Source: a virus
Length of the DNA stretch: 37,705 bases
Strand: one strand, 5' to 3'
IMG/VR virus record: IMGVR_UViG_3300027868_000016
Coordinates: 1 to 37,705 of that record
A program made the position numbers and the translations under genes. Under the pieces are notes generated by a model that was not told the DNA's origin, made no database searches, and saw only the letters and a program-made list of their open reading frames with translations. Of this stretch, positions 31,960 to 37,705 are shown piece by piece; within the stretch, counting starts at the first letter, position 1, and each line of letters opens with the position of its first letter.

Positions 31960-32432
31960 TGCAACAGCTCGACGGTCAACGTGCCGCGTAGCATGGTGAC
32001 GGCACTCTGACAGGTGAACAGCAGCGCGAAGTCTTGCCGGCCGGCATCCAGCCAATATATTCGAGAGTAGCTGATGCTGTCGGTCTGCCCTGATGCGGCA
32101 AAATCCCCGATCGCTCGGCTTACCTGTTGCTGGCTCTGGCGTGTATCGCTTATCACTGGCAGGACGTGGATCACGGCCTTTGGGGCTGCCCGGAAGTTTA
32201 GAAAATAGCTGATTTTCACCGGCTGGCCTTCGGTCTGAACGGTGATACTGGTTTGGAGTCCTGGGACTTGTGTCCACGAATCGAGGCAGGCTGCGCTGTT
32301 TATCGACAGATCGGCTTGTGTCACGGTTGCCGCGGGTTGTGGCGGTATGGCCTGAGCCTGAGCGGCCGGGACGGCACCGCTGCAAGCGTTCAGGGTGTGA
32401 AGTGCGGCCAAGATGAGGGCTATATATTTCAT
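31956..32432 (-). CDS. Lipoprotein of the early leftward operon
   Basis: 158 residues. MKYIALILAALHTLNAC is a lipoprotein signal with lipobox LNAC (acylated C17), followed by an Ala/Pro-rich linker (AVPAAQAQAIPPQPAA) and a beta-rich domain of about 110 residues (TSITVQTEGQPVKISYF, KAVIHVLPVISD, DFALLFTC, GTLTVELLQ) with two further cysteines. Phage lipoproteins made early often mask receptors or block DNA entry of competing phages (superinfection exclusion, as for T5 Llp). This role is inferred from type and operon, not from sequence similarity. It is ATGA-coupled on both sides. Confidence 0.6.
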   Translation of the reverse strand: MKYIALILAALHTLNACSGAVPAAQAQAIPPQPAATVTQADLSINSAACLDSWTQVPGLQTSITVQTEGQPVKISYFLNFRAAPKAVIHVLPVISDTRQSQQQVSRAIGDFAASGQTDSISYSRIYWLDAGRQDFALLFTCQSAVTMLRGTLTVELLQ

Positions 32433-33340
32433 GTTGTCTCCTTGATGCGGGTCAATACGGTATTCGCGGCATATCTGCCGGCCCCGTTAAGGTGGCGCTG
32501 CCATGCGCCGTTGTAGCGGCTCCACCTGAAGCCGTGGCGCTTCAGTATCGTGCGGATCGCGTCGGATGGTTTGCCGGGGAAAATCAGCTGTATTCGATTC
32601 TCGTCGACGTTCTCGACCAGCGTCACGTCACCGTGTTGGCTTTCGCTGCTCTCGGTGGGCGCTTCTTTCAGCTGTTCAATGCGCTGCTTCATGCGCCGTA
32701 TATTGGCGTTGTTATTGGTCAAAACGTAGCCGGCAAAACCGACACGGCCGCAGAAGTCGGGCTCGATCAATGCTCTGGCTTGGGTCTCTGTGCTGCCGAG
32801 TTCAATCAGGGCCGCTATCTGTCCGGCTGCGGTCTTGTTGGCCCTGATGGCCTTGTTGCACTTTTTCATCAATACCTGGTCACGTTCGGCGCGGTCAATC
32901 TTGGCCTGTAACTTGGTCACGGCCTCGGGGTCATCCGCGCTGATCCCTGCTTTGCCTACGCCTGCGGCCTTGCCGCGGTAGTAGGCGGCCTTGTCGTCGG
33001 CCTCGATACTGCGGCGCATGGCATTATCTGAGCGATTCAGTGCTGCCCGGTGGCGCTTTTCGGAGTGGTGGCCTACAAGGATGGGCTGCCCGAATGGAAT
33101 CCCGTCGACTGCGTTCCTGCTTGCTTGGCAGGCGCTCGCGCTCTTGGCGTCGTTGCTATCTGCAAGGTCCAAGTAGCGTTGCCGTCGTGCTTCCTGTTTT
33201 TCCTCATAGTGGTTTGGTGGCTTGTCGAACTCGCCGGCCTCGGTCGGGCCGTTGTATTCGTTGAAGTGCTGAATCTCACTAATGAGTACCGACGTCACAA
33301 TCTCGCCGGTTCGGCTGTCTCTGAATCTTTGGCTTTTCAT
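32429..33340 (-). CDS. DUF3560 protein
   Basis: 303 residues with GGGAGAA before ATG 33340. The DUF3560 pattern is present: HYEEKQEARRQRYLDLAD (44-61), IPFGQPILVGHHSEKRHR (81-98), DNAMRRSI (105-112), DKAAYYRGKA and ISADDPEAV. The C-terminal 60 residues (RIQLIFPGKPSDAIRTILK, then GFRWSRYNGAWQRHL) form the short K-x-x-G-F-R-W domain often attached to polyvalent and plasmid proteins. The family is found on plasmids and phages next to ArdC-like and methyltransferase genes; its function is unknown. It fits the anti-restriction or establishment character of this operon. Confidence 0.75.
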   Translation of the reverse strand: MKSQRFRDSRTGEIVTSVLISEIQHFNEYNGPTEAGEFDKPPNHYEEKQEARRQRYLDLADSNDAKSASACQASRNAVDGIPFGQPILVGHHSEKRHRAALNRSDNAMRRSIEADDKAAYYRGKAAGVGKAGISADDPEAVTKLQAKIDRAERDQVLMKKCNKAIRANKTAAGQIAALIELGSTETQARALIEPDFCGRVGFAGYVLTNNNANIRRMKQRIEQLKEAPTESSESQHGDVTLVENVDENRIQLIFPGKPSDAIRTILKRHGFRWSRYNGAWQRHLNGAGRYAANTVLTRIKETT

Positions 33341-33350
33341 TGGTTCTCCC

Positions 33351-33710
33351 TCAGTAGTTCATGGCTTCTGCGAAGTGGTCGCGTTGGTAGCTCTGGCCCT
33401 CTGTCCAGTACGGGAACATGGCTGGCCGGTCTTTGTATGGGTCGTAGCCGGCATGAAACGTGGCCGGGTTGCTGTCGGCGTATGAGGTGCTGTAGCGTTG
33501 TAGCCGGCCGTCACAGTCTCGGCCGTCGCTTTCGTTCTCTCGCTTCAGTAGCCGGCCATCTGAGCTGAGCGTCCAGCTCTCGGCCGAGCTGCTCCATCCT
33601 TCGTCCGTGGGCCCGCGCTGATAGTGGTGTAGGCTTTGTCCAGGCTTTAGCGTCAATGTCACGTCGTCGCCATTGACAAAGGCCATAAATCTACAATTTT
33701 TGGGTTTCAT
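33351..33710 (-). CDS. Hypothetical protein
   Basis: 119 residues with AGGAG upstream of ATG 33710. The sequence has a beta-rich first half (RFMAFVNGDDVTLTLKPGQ, then WTLSSDGRLLKREN) and a tyrosine-rich C-terminal half (RYSTSYADS, GYDPYKD, QSYQRDHF). No family is recognised. It overlaps the upstream gene by 20 bp. Confidence 0.5.
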   Translation of the reverse strand: MKPKNCRFMAFVNGDDVTLTLKPGQSLHHYQRGPTDEGWSSSAESWTLSSDGRLLKRENESDGRDCDGRLQRYSTSYADSNPATFHAGYDPYKDRPAMFPYWTEGQSYQRDHFAEAMNY

Positions 33711-33885
33711 CAGCTTGTCTCCTGCGGTCGTGTTGTCGTGTGAGGCGCTCGGCGTGTTCCCTGACTACCGGGTGCCATGTTTCGGAAATAGGCTGGCCGG
33801 CGCGGTAATTGTTCTCCGTCCATTTTTGAAAATGGCCTACTTCCTCGTCATTTAGTGTGCGGAATCCGTGGCTAAAGTCTGTCAT
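33691..33885 (-). CDS. Small hypothetical protein
   Basis: 64 residues. ATG 33885 is chosen because it overlaps the stop of the ArdC-like gene (ATGA); an in-frame ATG 33 bp earlier exists. The sequence is helical and charged (LNDEEVGHFQKWTENNYRAG, then VVREHAERLTRQHDRRRQ). No family is recognised. Confidence 0.5.
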   Translation of the reverse strand: MTDFSHGFRTLNDEEVGHFQKWTENNYRAGQPISETWHPVVREHAERLTRQHDRRRQADETQKL

Positions 33886-34397
33886 GTGCAACACCCGCAA
33901 CACGGCGCGTCCTCGCAACGGCCGTTCGCGTTCCGTCGGCCTAGCAGGGAGCCGTCCGAGGCATAAAAGCCGGTCGGGTCGTAGTGGCTGCGGGCGTGGC
34001 CTTCATTATCAAAGCCGTTCACTGGTGCCCGGTGGCCGCGGCCGTTGGTGGCCTGTATCGGCTCGGTCTGCGAGATATGGAACACGGTCGCACCCTTCCG
34101 CCGGCGATAGCTGTCCTTTTCGCCTGTCTCGGGGTTTGCCTGTTTCGATTGGCACGTTATCCACGTTTCAATTCTCACGCCATACTCGCCGCGCTTCACG
34201 TCGGCCGGCCGTTTCTTGACCTGTCGGCCCTTGGCTTTCCATGCGTTGTACGTGAAAACGTTTACCCTGGGTTTGATATCTTCCTCGGGTATGCCTCGCG
34301 CAATGAAGCCCTCGAATATGGCCTCATAGTTGGCGAGTGATTGGCCATTTTCGGCGCGGTCTAACGCGTCAGTTTGTTGCTCGTTTGTTGCTGTCAT
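33882..34397 (-). CDS. ArdC N-terminal-like protein with Cys-rich tail
   Basis: 171 residues. The region of about 40-112 follows the ssDNA-binding ArdC-N pattern: NVFTYNAWKAKGRQVKKRP (46-64), YGVRIETWI (72-80), a variable insert and ATVFHISQTEP (103-113). ArdC proteins protect incoming single-stranded plasmid DNA from restriction; here only the N-terminal DNA-binding part is present, without the metallopeptidase domain. The C-terminus ends in CEDAPCCGCC, a compact cysteine motif that could bind zinc. With the methyltransferase and DUF3560 genes of the same operon it suggests anti-restriction; that function is inferred. Confidence 0.6.
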   Translation of the reverse strand: MTATNEQQTDALDRAENGQSLANYEAIFEGFIARGIPEEDIKPRVNVFTYNAWKAKGRQVKKRPADVKRGEYGVRIETWITCQSKQANPETGEKDSYRRRKGATVFHISQTEPIQATNGRGHRAPVNGFDNEGHARSHYDPTGFYASDGSLLGRRNANGRCEDAPCCGCCT

Positions 34398-34422
34398 TAG
34401 CTTGCCCTCTAATGGTGGGTGG

Positions 34423-34617
34423 TTAAATCGGGAATAGCGGTGACTGACCGCTGGCTAGTACGTGTCCGAGTCCGTGGTTCTTGCCTAAGCACTTGCACTC
34501 GCAATCAGGCCCTCGCGCATATAAGCAGGCGTCATTACATAGGCGCTTGCGTTTGTTACGTCCGGGCCCCGCCGGCATGGCCGGGGATTTGGTGAGCTGT
34601 AGCGGTGGGCGCGTCAC
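34423..34617 (-). CDS. Small Cys-rich protein
   Basis: 64 residues from GTG 34617, which overlaps the upstream stop (GTGA). A basic stretch (RNKRKR) precedes a cysteine cluster C27, C31, C39, C41, C43 with H48 (GPDCECKCLGKNHG). The motif (A-R/K-G-P-D-C-x-C-x-C-x-G-x-N-H-G) recurs in small phage proteins and probably binds a metal. The function is unknown. Confidence 0.55.
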   Translation of the reverse strand: MTRPPLQLTKSPAMPAGPGRNKRKRLCNDACLYARGPDCECKCLGKNHGLGHVLASGQSPLFPI

Positions 34618-34874
34618 TTTGAGCCCCTTACGCGGTAGCCGGCACGATAGGCTGACCGGGCAAAGCGTGTGGCGCATAGCTGACGGCAAAATTCGCCGGG
34701 GCCCTCATAGCTTCCATCCCAGTACCGCGGCCAGCTGTCGAGGGTGCGGCTGACGCTTGTGAAGCCGTCCAACATTACATAGCCGGTCGACGGTCGCATG
34801 TGCCGGCCACAGTACGCGCATGGCGGGCGCTCGCTGACCGGTGGCGGTTTGGGCCCTGTCCAGTGTCGTGTCAT
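34614..34874 (-). CDS. Small zinc-binding protein
   Basis: 86 residues from ATG 34874, coupled to the methyltransferase stop (ATGA). CAYC (19-22) and C63, C67 in EFCRQLC form a likely zinc site, with a long loop of Tyr/Trp/Asp residues between. No family is recognised. Confidence 0.5.
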   Translation of the reverse strand: MTRHWTGPKPPPVSERPPCAYCGRHMRPSTGYVMLDGFTSVSRTLDSWPRYWDGSYEGPGEFCRQLCATRFARSAYRAGYRVRGSK

Positions 34875-35824
34875 ATCAGCTCCAGTTGTAGCGGCTGAGT
34901 GGCCGCGGGTGTTAAGCGTTCGGTGATGCGTCCCCATTGCTCGGCCATTGCTCGCGCAATGCCGGCATAGGTGCGGCTGCGGTCGTGGCCGCGGTCGGCG
35001 CTCGGGCCTCGGCTGTCGGCTCCGCATGGTGACTGATTGGCCCAGCGGTTCACGGTTCGGCCGTCGTAGGTCGTCACGGTGGGCGGTACGTAGTCCGTGG
35101 GCTGCAACGGCGGCAAGCCGTCCAACCATAGGCCGGTACGCTTGCTTACGTCGTGGCCGAACTCGTAGGGCTGTATGTATTGATCAGCCGGCCGGATGGC
35201 TGTGCCGATACGGCCGACCGGGTTCTCAAGTGCGATCTGCGGCACTGGTGCGTCGAGTAGGTCACGCACGAATGCCAAGGCTTCGTCTGATTTGATTTGC
35301 CGCGCTGGATACTCGGCATCGTGTTTGGGCTGGCAGCGCCACAGCTGGCAAGCTGCCAAATATGTGCAGGGCGGGTGCGCGATCATCAAGTGATAACCGT
35401 CCCCAAGTATGTCCCGCACGTCGCCGCGGTAGTGATTGCCCGGTGTCTCGGTGTCCAGAATGTCACAGCTCGTCGCGGAGTGACCGCGGGCTGCGAATTC
35501 GTCCCTGACAGCTCCTGAGAACTCGCAGGCAATCAGAACTCGTGAGAGCTGATAGCCAGCCTTGCGGGCTCTGTCGAATGCGGTACAGGCGTCCTGAGAT
35601 ATATCAGGCCAGCTCCAAGTCGTGCCGAGCTGGTCTGAAATAGCCCCCGCCATAATTTCGTGGGCGTCGTGGTAGTCATGGGCGTGGTCGACCGTGGCGT
35701 CCAGCTCCGCGGCGTTGCGTTCGCGGATGGTCGCCAGCTGGCCGGCGGTGTGGCGCTCCCGCATAGCGGCTGAGAAGTCAGCCGCTAAACGGGTCACGTC
35801 AAGCTGTGGCAAGCGTATCAGCAA
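34871..35824 (-). CDS. DNA cytosine-methyltransferase-like protein
   Basis: 317 residues. From residue 95 the AdoMet-binding fold of C5-type enzymes is visible: RVLIACEFSGAVRDEFAARG (95-114), SCDILDT (119-125), a D-V-R-D-I strand, then AHPPCTYLA (149-157) with the candidate nucleophile C153 and ALENPVG (198-204) in place of the ENV motif. Residues 1-90 are an additional helical segment of unknown role. The protein is short and lacks a clear target-recognition domain, so specificity cannot be proposed. Phages use such enzymes to protect their DNA from host restriction. It overlaps the next upstream gene by 7 bp. Confidence 0.72.
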   Translation of the reverse strand: MLIRLPQLDVTRLAADFSAAMRERHTAGQLATIRERNAAELDATVDHAHDYHDAHEIMAGAISDQLGTTWSWPDISQDACTAFDRARKAGYQLSRVLIACEFSGAVRDEFAARGHSATSCDILDTETPGNHYRGDVRDILGDGYHLMIAHPPCTYLAACQLWRCQPKHDAEYPARQIKSDEALAFVRDLLDAPVPQIALENPVGRIGTAIRPADQYIQPYEFGHDVSKRTGLWLDGLPPLQPTDYVPPTVTTYDGRTVNRWANQSPCGADSRGPSADRGHDRSRTYAGIARAMAEQWGRITERLTPAATQPLQLELI

Positions 35825-36231
35825 CGCTCAAGGCTCCGACAATCGGCCTCGAACTCTACGTCGCGATTAACGTCGACCGCGATATAGACGCCATCAATGC
35901 GTTCGGCTACGCGCTCCTTCAGAGCCTTCTGCATGTTCGGGAATGGCCGGTAACCATGCTCCGACATGCTGAGGTCAGGCCGGCCGAGGGATTCAACGGC
36001 GGCCGTGACGTTCATCAATTTAGCCTCAATGCTGCCGCGGCTACGCTCTTTCAACGGTGCGGTGTTCAGGCCGCTATCAATGGGCCCCGCGTGGTTGTTC
36101 TGAACATGGCGGATCATTGCAGCCTTATTGTATGGCCGGCGGTTTGCGGCACATGCGAGCATCAACAGGTACAGCGATATACCTGCGTCAATTTCGTCAA
36201 GGCCCCAAGGCCCCTTGCTGGTCGTTGTCAT
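35818..36231 (-). CDS. Protein with GSIE-K-x-x-N motif (McrA head-domain-like)
   Basis: 137 residues, ATGA-coupled to the preceding gene. The core RSRGSIEAKLMNVTAAVESL, then GYRPFPNMQKAL, closely follows the R-S-x-G-S-I-E-x-K-x-x-N-I-S-A-V-L and G-Y-x-P-x-x-N-x-Q motif that I know from the N-terminal head domain of ScoMcrA-like HNH restriction enzymes and relatives. No nuclease domain follows here. A stand-alone head domain in an anti-restriction operon could interfere with, or mimic, such enzymes. This is inference; family assignment by eye is moderate. Confidence 0.5.
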   Translation of the reverse strand: MTTTSKGPWGLDEIDAGISLYLLMLACAANRRPYNKAAMIRHVQNNHAGPIDSGLNTAPLKERSRGSIEAKLMNVTAAVESLGRPDLSMSEHGYRPFPNMQKALKERVAERIDGVYIAVDVNRDVEFEADCRSLERC

Positions 36232-36443
36232 AGTGATAGCCTCTCGCGGAATCGAGCCCGCGGTATCGTCAGGAAATGTCCCTCGCCATCGGTCGTGGCG
36301 AGGCCGAAGTTCTGCGCGCTGTCGTCCAGTTCCTGAAACGTGTTACCGCTCCAATCCCGGTTGCTCTCAAGTATTGCGAGAACATCCGAACCGAACGCAA
36401 TAAGCGCGCGATCGTGTGGTGATGTGTACCTTCCGGAACTCAT
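36228..36443 (-). CDS. Small hypothetical protein
   Basis: 71 residues from ATG 36443, with a GGAG site about 10 bases upstream. The sequence has no membrane segment or cysteines. The helix SPHDRALIAFGSDVLAIL is followed by a polar loop and a short beta hairpin (GEGHFLTIPRARF). No family is recognised. Confidence 0.45.
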   Translation of the reverse strand: MSSGRYTSPHDRALIAFGSDVLAILESNRDWSGNTFQELDDSAQNFGLATTDGEGHFLTIPRARFRERLSL

Positions 36444-36447
36444 AATT

Positions 36448-36696
36448 TCATTTGCTCCACCCGTCTTTCCAGTTTACTTCTGGTCGGCGACCGATCGTGC
36501 GTTCGAACGTGTTGCACTTGCCCTGAACGACCTGCTTCAGTAACGGGTAGCATCCGCTATCGTCTATGGTGTAGTAACGATCGCCGCGATGGAAAGATTT
36601 GCCAGATCCGAATCGTTCGTAAACTTCAAGTGTGCGAACTACTGTTTTGCCGGATCCGCGTTTGTCTGTTACATATTTGATGGTTACTGGTGTCAT
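36448..36696 (-). CDS. Small hypothetical protein
   Basis: 82 residues from ATG 36696, overlapping the upstream stop (ATGA). GSGKT near residues 14-18 and GSGKS near 31-35 look like P-loop fragments but lie in a basic beta-rich context (VTIKYVTDKRGSGKTVVRTL) with no hydrophobic strand typical of Walker A, so ATP binding is not claimed. No family is recognised. Confidence 0.45.
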   Translation of the reverse strand: MTPVTIKYVTDKRGSGKTVVRTLEVYERFGSGKSFHRGDRYYTIDDSGCYPLLKQVVQGKCNTFERTIGRRPEVNWKDGWSK

Positions 36697-36866
36697 GCCA
36701 CTGCCATCGGTGCGGTGTTGTATTCATACATGAGTTTTTCTTCAAGCGTTCGCAGTGCCTTAATTTCGGAATCTCTGTCGTTGTTATTCCAAGGATCCAC
36801 TGCTCTTATTTCTCGGCGCACGAGTCCAAGTAGTTTGCCGATCTCTTCGATGGTAAGGTCATTCAT
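36693..36866 (-). CDS. Small helical protein, first gene of leftward operon
   Basis: 57 residues. ATG 36866 has GGGAGAA upstream; an extended open frame toward 37079 runs through the promoter and is not coding. The protein is helical (DLTIEEIGKLLGLVRREI, then EIKALRTLEEKLMYEY). No family is recognised. As the gene closest to the strong leftward promoter it should be among the earliest expressed. Confidence 0.5.
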   Translation of the reverse strand: MNDLTIEEIGKLLGLVRREIRAVDPWNNNDRDSEIKALRTLEEKLMYEYNTAPMAVA

Positions 36867-36918
36867 ATCGTTCTCCCGGTTTGTGTGTTTCAGTGAATGT
36901 ATATTGCTCCGCCTCTTA

Positions 36919-36947
36919 TATATACGCGCGTTGCGCCTATTTGTCAA
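36919..36947 (-). promoter_or_regulatory. Strong leftward early promoter
   Basis: On the minus strand: consensus TTGACA at 36947-36942, 17-bp spacer, TATATA at 36924-36919. The predicted start is near 36912, about 45 bases before the first ATG (36866). It drives the leftward operon down to 31759. The -35 box is not part of a full palindrome copy. Confidence 0.75.
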
Positions 36948-37024
36948 GCTGGCTTGAAAGCCCCGCCACGTAAGGGCTGCGGCCGCGGATTCCAGGGTAT
37001 TCGCTGCCCGGGTCGACATGGCGC

Positions 37025-37030
37025 TATAAT
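37025..37030 (+). promoter_or_regulatory. TATAAT -10 box before terS
   Basis: A perfect TATAAT at 37025-37030. No good -35 hexamer is visible at 17 bp spacing, so an activator or extended contacts may be needed. The palindrome at 37038-37052 begins at the expected transcription start, an ideal place for repression. Confidence 0.5.
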
Positions 37031-37037
37031 CCGGACG

Positions 37038-37052
37038 TGTCAACATTTGACA
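37038..37052. promoter_or_regulatory. Dispersed palindrome site 6 (TGTCAA-CAT-TTGACA), terS operator candidate
   Basis: Perfect copy, eight bases after the TATAAT box and twelve bases before ATG 37065. A protein bound here would cover the transcription start and the ribosome-binding region of terS. Confidence 0.6.
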
Positions 37053-37064
37053 GGATGACAGGCC

Positions 37065-37547
37065 ATGACCGAACGACACGCCACGTACAATGCCGAGCTA
37101 GAATCTCTCCTTGATGACATGACACCAAAGCAGGCTATGTTCTGTCGCGAGTACTTCATCGACCTCAACGCTACCGCCGCCGCCAAGCGCGCCGGATACT
37201 CCGAGCGGTCAGCCTATTCCATAGGCGCCGAGAACATGAGCAAACCTGTAATCATTGCGGCAATCGACCTGTTTTTCGAGCGTAAGTGTGAGGAAATAGC
37301 GATTAGCGCGGACGTGATTGAGCGGGAGTACTGGACGCTATACCGCGAGGCCCGCGACAAGGGCCTACACGCTGTGGCTCGCGCCTGCCTGAAAGATTTG
37401 GGCGAGTATCACGCTATGTTCGTGAAGCAGGTCGCATTCTTGGACGGTGGCCAGCTGGCCGAGCGGCTGACCGGTGGCAGGGCCCGCATGAACAGCGACC
37501 ACGCACTATCCCCGGACGGCCGGCCAGCCCGCGACCGCATGAACTGA
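37065..37547 (+). CDS. terS: Terminase small subunit
   Basis: 160 residues from ATG 37065. The Terminase_2 signature is clear: MTPKQAMFCREYFIDLNATAA (19-39) followed by AKRAGYSERSAYSIGAENM (40-58) and SKPVIIAAI, the helix-turn-helix that recognises the packaging site. A helical middle (SADVIEREYWTLYREARD) serves ring assembly, and a polar tail ends the protein. It should form the ring that loads the large terminase; that gene is expected just outside the window. Expression probably depends on the TATAAT box at 37025 and on the palindrome at 37038. Confidence 0.88.
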   Translation: MTERHATYNAELESLLDDMTPKQAMFCREYFIDLNATAAAKRAGYSERSAYSIGAENMSKPVIIAAIDLFFERKCEEIAISADVIEREYWTLYREARDKGLHAVARACLKDLGEYHAMFVKQVAFLDGGQLAERLTGGRARMNSDHALSPDGRPARDRMN

Positions 37548-37633
37548 GCGCCATGCGCCTAACCGAGCGTAGGCCACACCATGCAGACAGCCAGCACATC
37601 ACACAGAACACACGACCACGACCGGCCGGCCGA

Positions 37634-37698
37634 CCCCCCGAGGGGGGGCACAGTGTATAAATCTGCGTGTGTGGGCCCCCCCGTTTCCCCATTTTTCT
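37634..37698 (+). other. C6 / G7 / C7 run structure after terS
   Basis: CCCCCC (37634-37639), GGGGGGG (37642-37648) and CCCCCCC (37676-37682) follow each other. The G run can pair with the upstream C run (tight hairpin) or with the downstream C run (27-base loop). The second form is followed by GTTTCCCCATTTTTCT. It could be a switchable terminator, part of a packaging site, or simply intergenic. A 35-codon frame from ATG 37553 crosses the start of this region and is not called. Confidence 0.4.
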
Positions 37699-37705
37699 AT
37701 GGAAT

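Noticed and set aside
31960-32385. N-terminal extension of the small HTH gene to 208 codons
   Set aside because: The added part is Arg/Pro-rich shadow sequence of the lipoprotein gene; the coupled ATG at 31959 gives a normal HTH protein.
33050-33568. Plus-strand frame of 172 codons opposite DUF3560
   Set aside because: It is antisense to a recognised family and has Trp/Ser/Leu-rich composition typical of shadows.
34875-35129. N-terminal extension of the zinc protein at 34614
   Set aside because: The extension lies antiphase inside the methyltransferase gene and is Arg-rich; ATG 34874 is coupled to the upstream stop.
36448-36696. P-loop ATPase from two GSGK(T/S) strings
   Set aside because: The strings are not preceded by a hydrophobic strand and no Walker B was found.
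36867-37079. Extension of the first leftward gene through the promoter region
   Set aside because: It would translate the TTGACA/TATATA promoter; ATG 36866 has a good ribosome-binding site.
37414-37692. Minus-strand frame at the right edge
   Set aside because: It is antisense to terS and the G/C runs, rich in Arg, Gly and Cys without pattern.

Overview
The window is a large arc of a tailed double-stranded DNA phage genome. The evidence is a terminase small subunit, T7-type tail-fibre and tailspike genes, a holin/endolysin/spanin lysis cassette, an Erf plus YqaJ recombination pair and a Cro-like regulator. The spanins imply a Gram-negative host, because they act on an outer membrane. A giant virion protein of the polyvalent type directly before a T7 gp17-like fibre gene suggests a podovirus-like particle; that is inference. 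Large terminase, portal, capsid and adaptor genes are absent. Since terS sits at the right edge reading outward and the left edge cuts into a virion gene, the missing structural genes probably lie between the two edges on a circular map. No integrase, CI-type repressor, tRNA gene, insertion sequence or CRISPR array was seen.

Layout. (1) 1-22374, plus strand: virion and lysis genes in one compact, translationally coupled run. It holds the giant ATPase/zincin-motif protein, a T7-like fibre adaptor, fibre tip pieces, an internally duplicated beta-helix protein, several appendage proteins sharing a C-terminal motif, a protein with nineteen 21-residue repeats, then M15 endolysin, two small membrane proteins and overlapping spanin-type genes. 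(2) 22371-24309, minus strand: recombination operon (erf, an unknown gene, YqaJ-type exonuclease, a small membrane protein). (3) 24310-24382: a divergent control region with two face-to-face promoters and two dyads. (4) 24383-31673, plus strand: cro-like gene, zinc-finger, coiled-coil and small unknown genes, a ParB-like protein, an SF2 helicase, a nuclease-fold candidate and a Ref-type HNH nuclease. The run is interrupted by a hairpin with a 270-bp non-coding stretch near 26.9-27.2 kb and by an intrinsic terminator at 30.9 kb. (5) 31759-36866, minus strand: early-type operon driven by a near-consensus promoter at 36919-36947, carrying small unknown genes, a cytosine-methyltransferase-like protein, an ArdC-N-like protein, a DUF3560 protein, a lipoprotein and a small helix-turn-helix protein. 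This looks like an anti-restriction and host-takeover module. (6) 37025-37705: TATAAT promoter, operator-like palindrome, terS, and a G/C-run secondary structure.

The most unusual signal is a dispersed 15-bp palindrome, YGTCAA-N3-TTGACR. It occurs with intact GTCAA-N3-TTGAC core at six places spread over the whole window, plus one near match, always with an A/T-rich 3-nt centre. Two copies lie in intergenic regions upstream of genes, one of them just downstream of the terS -10 box. This distribution recalls dispersed repressor sites (stoperators) or partition-type sites, and I know of no named system it belongs to.
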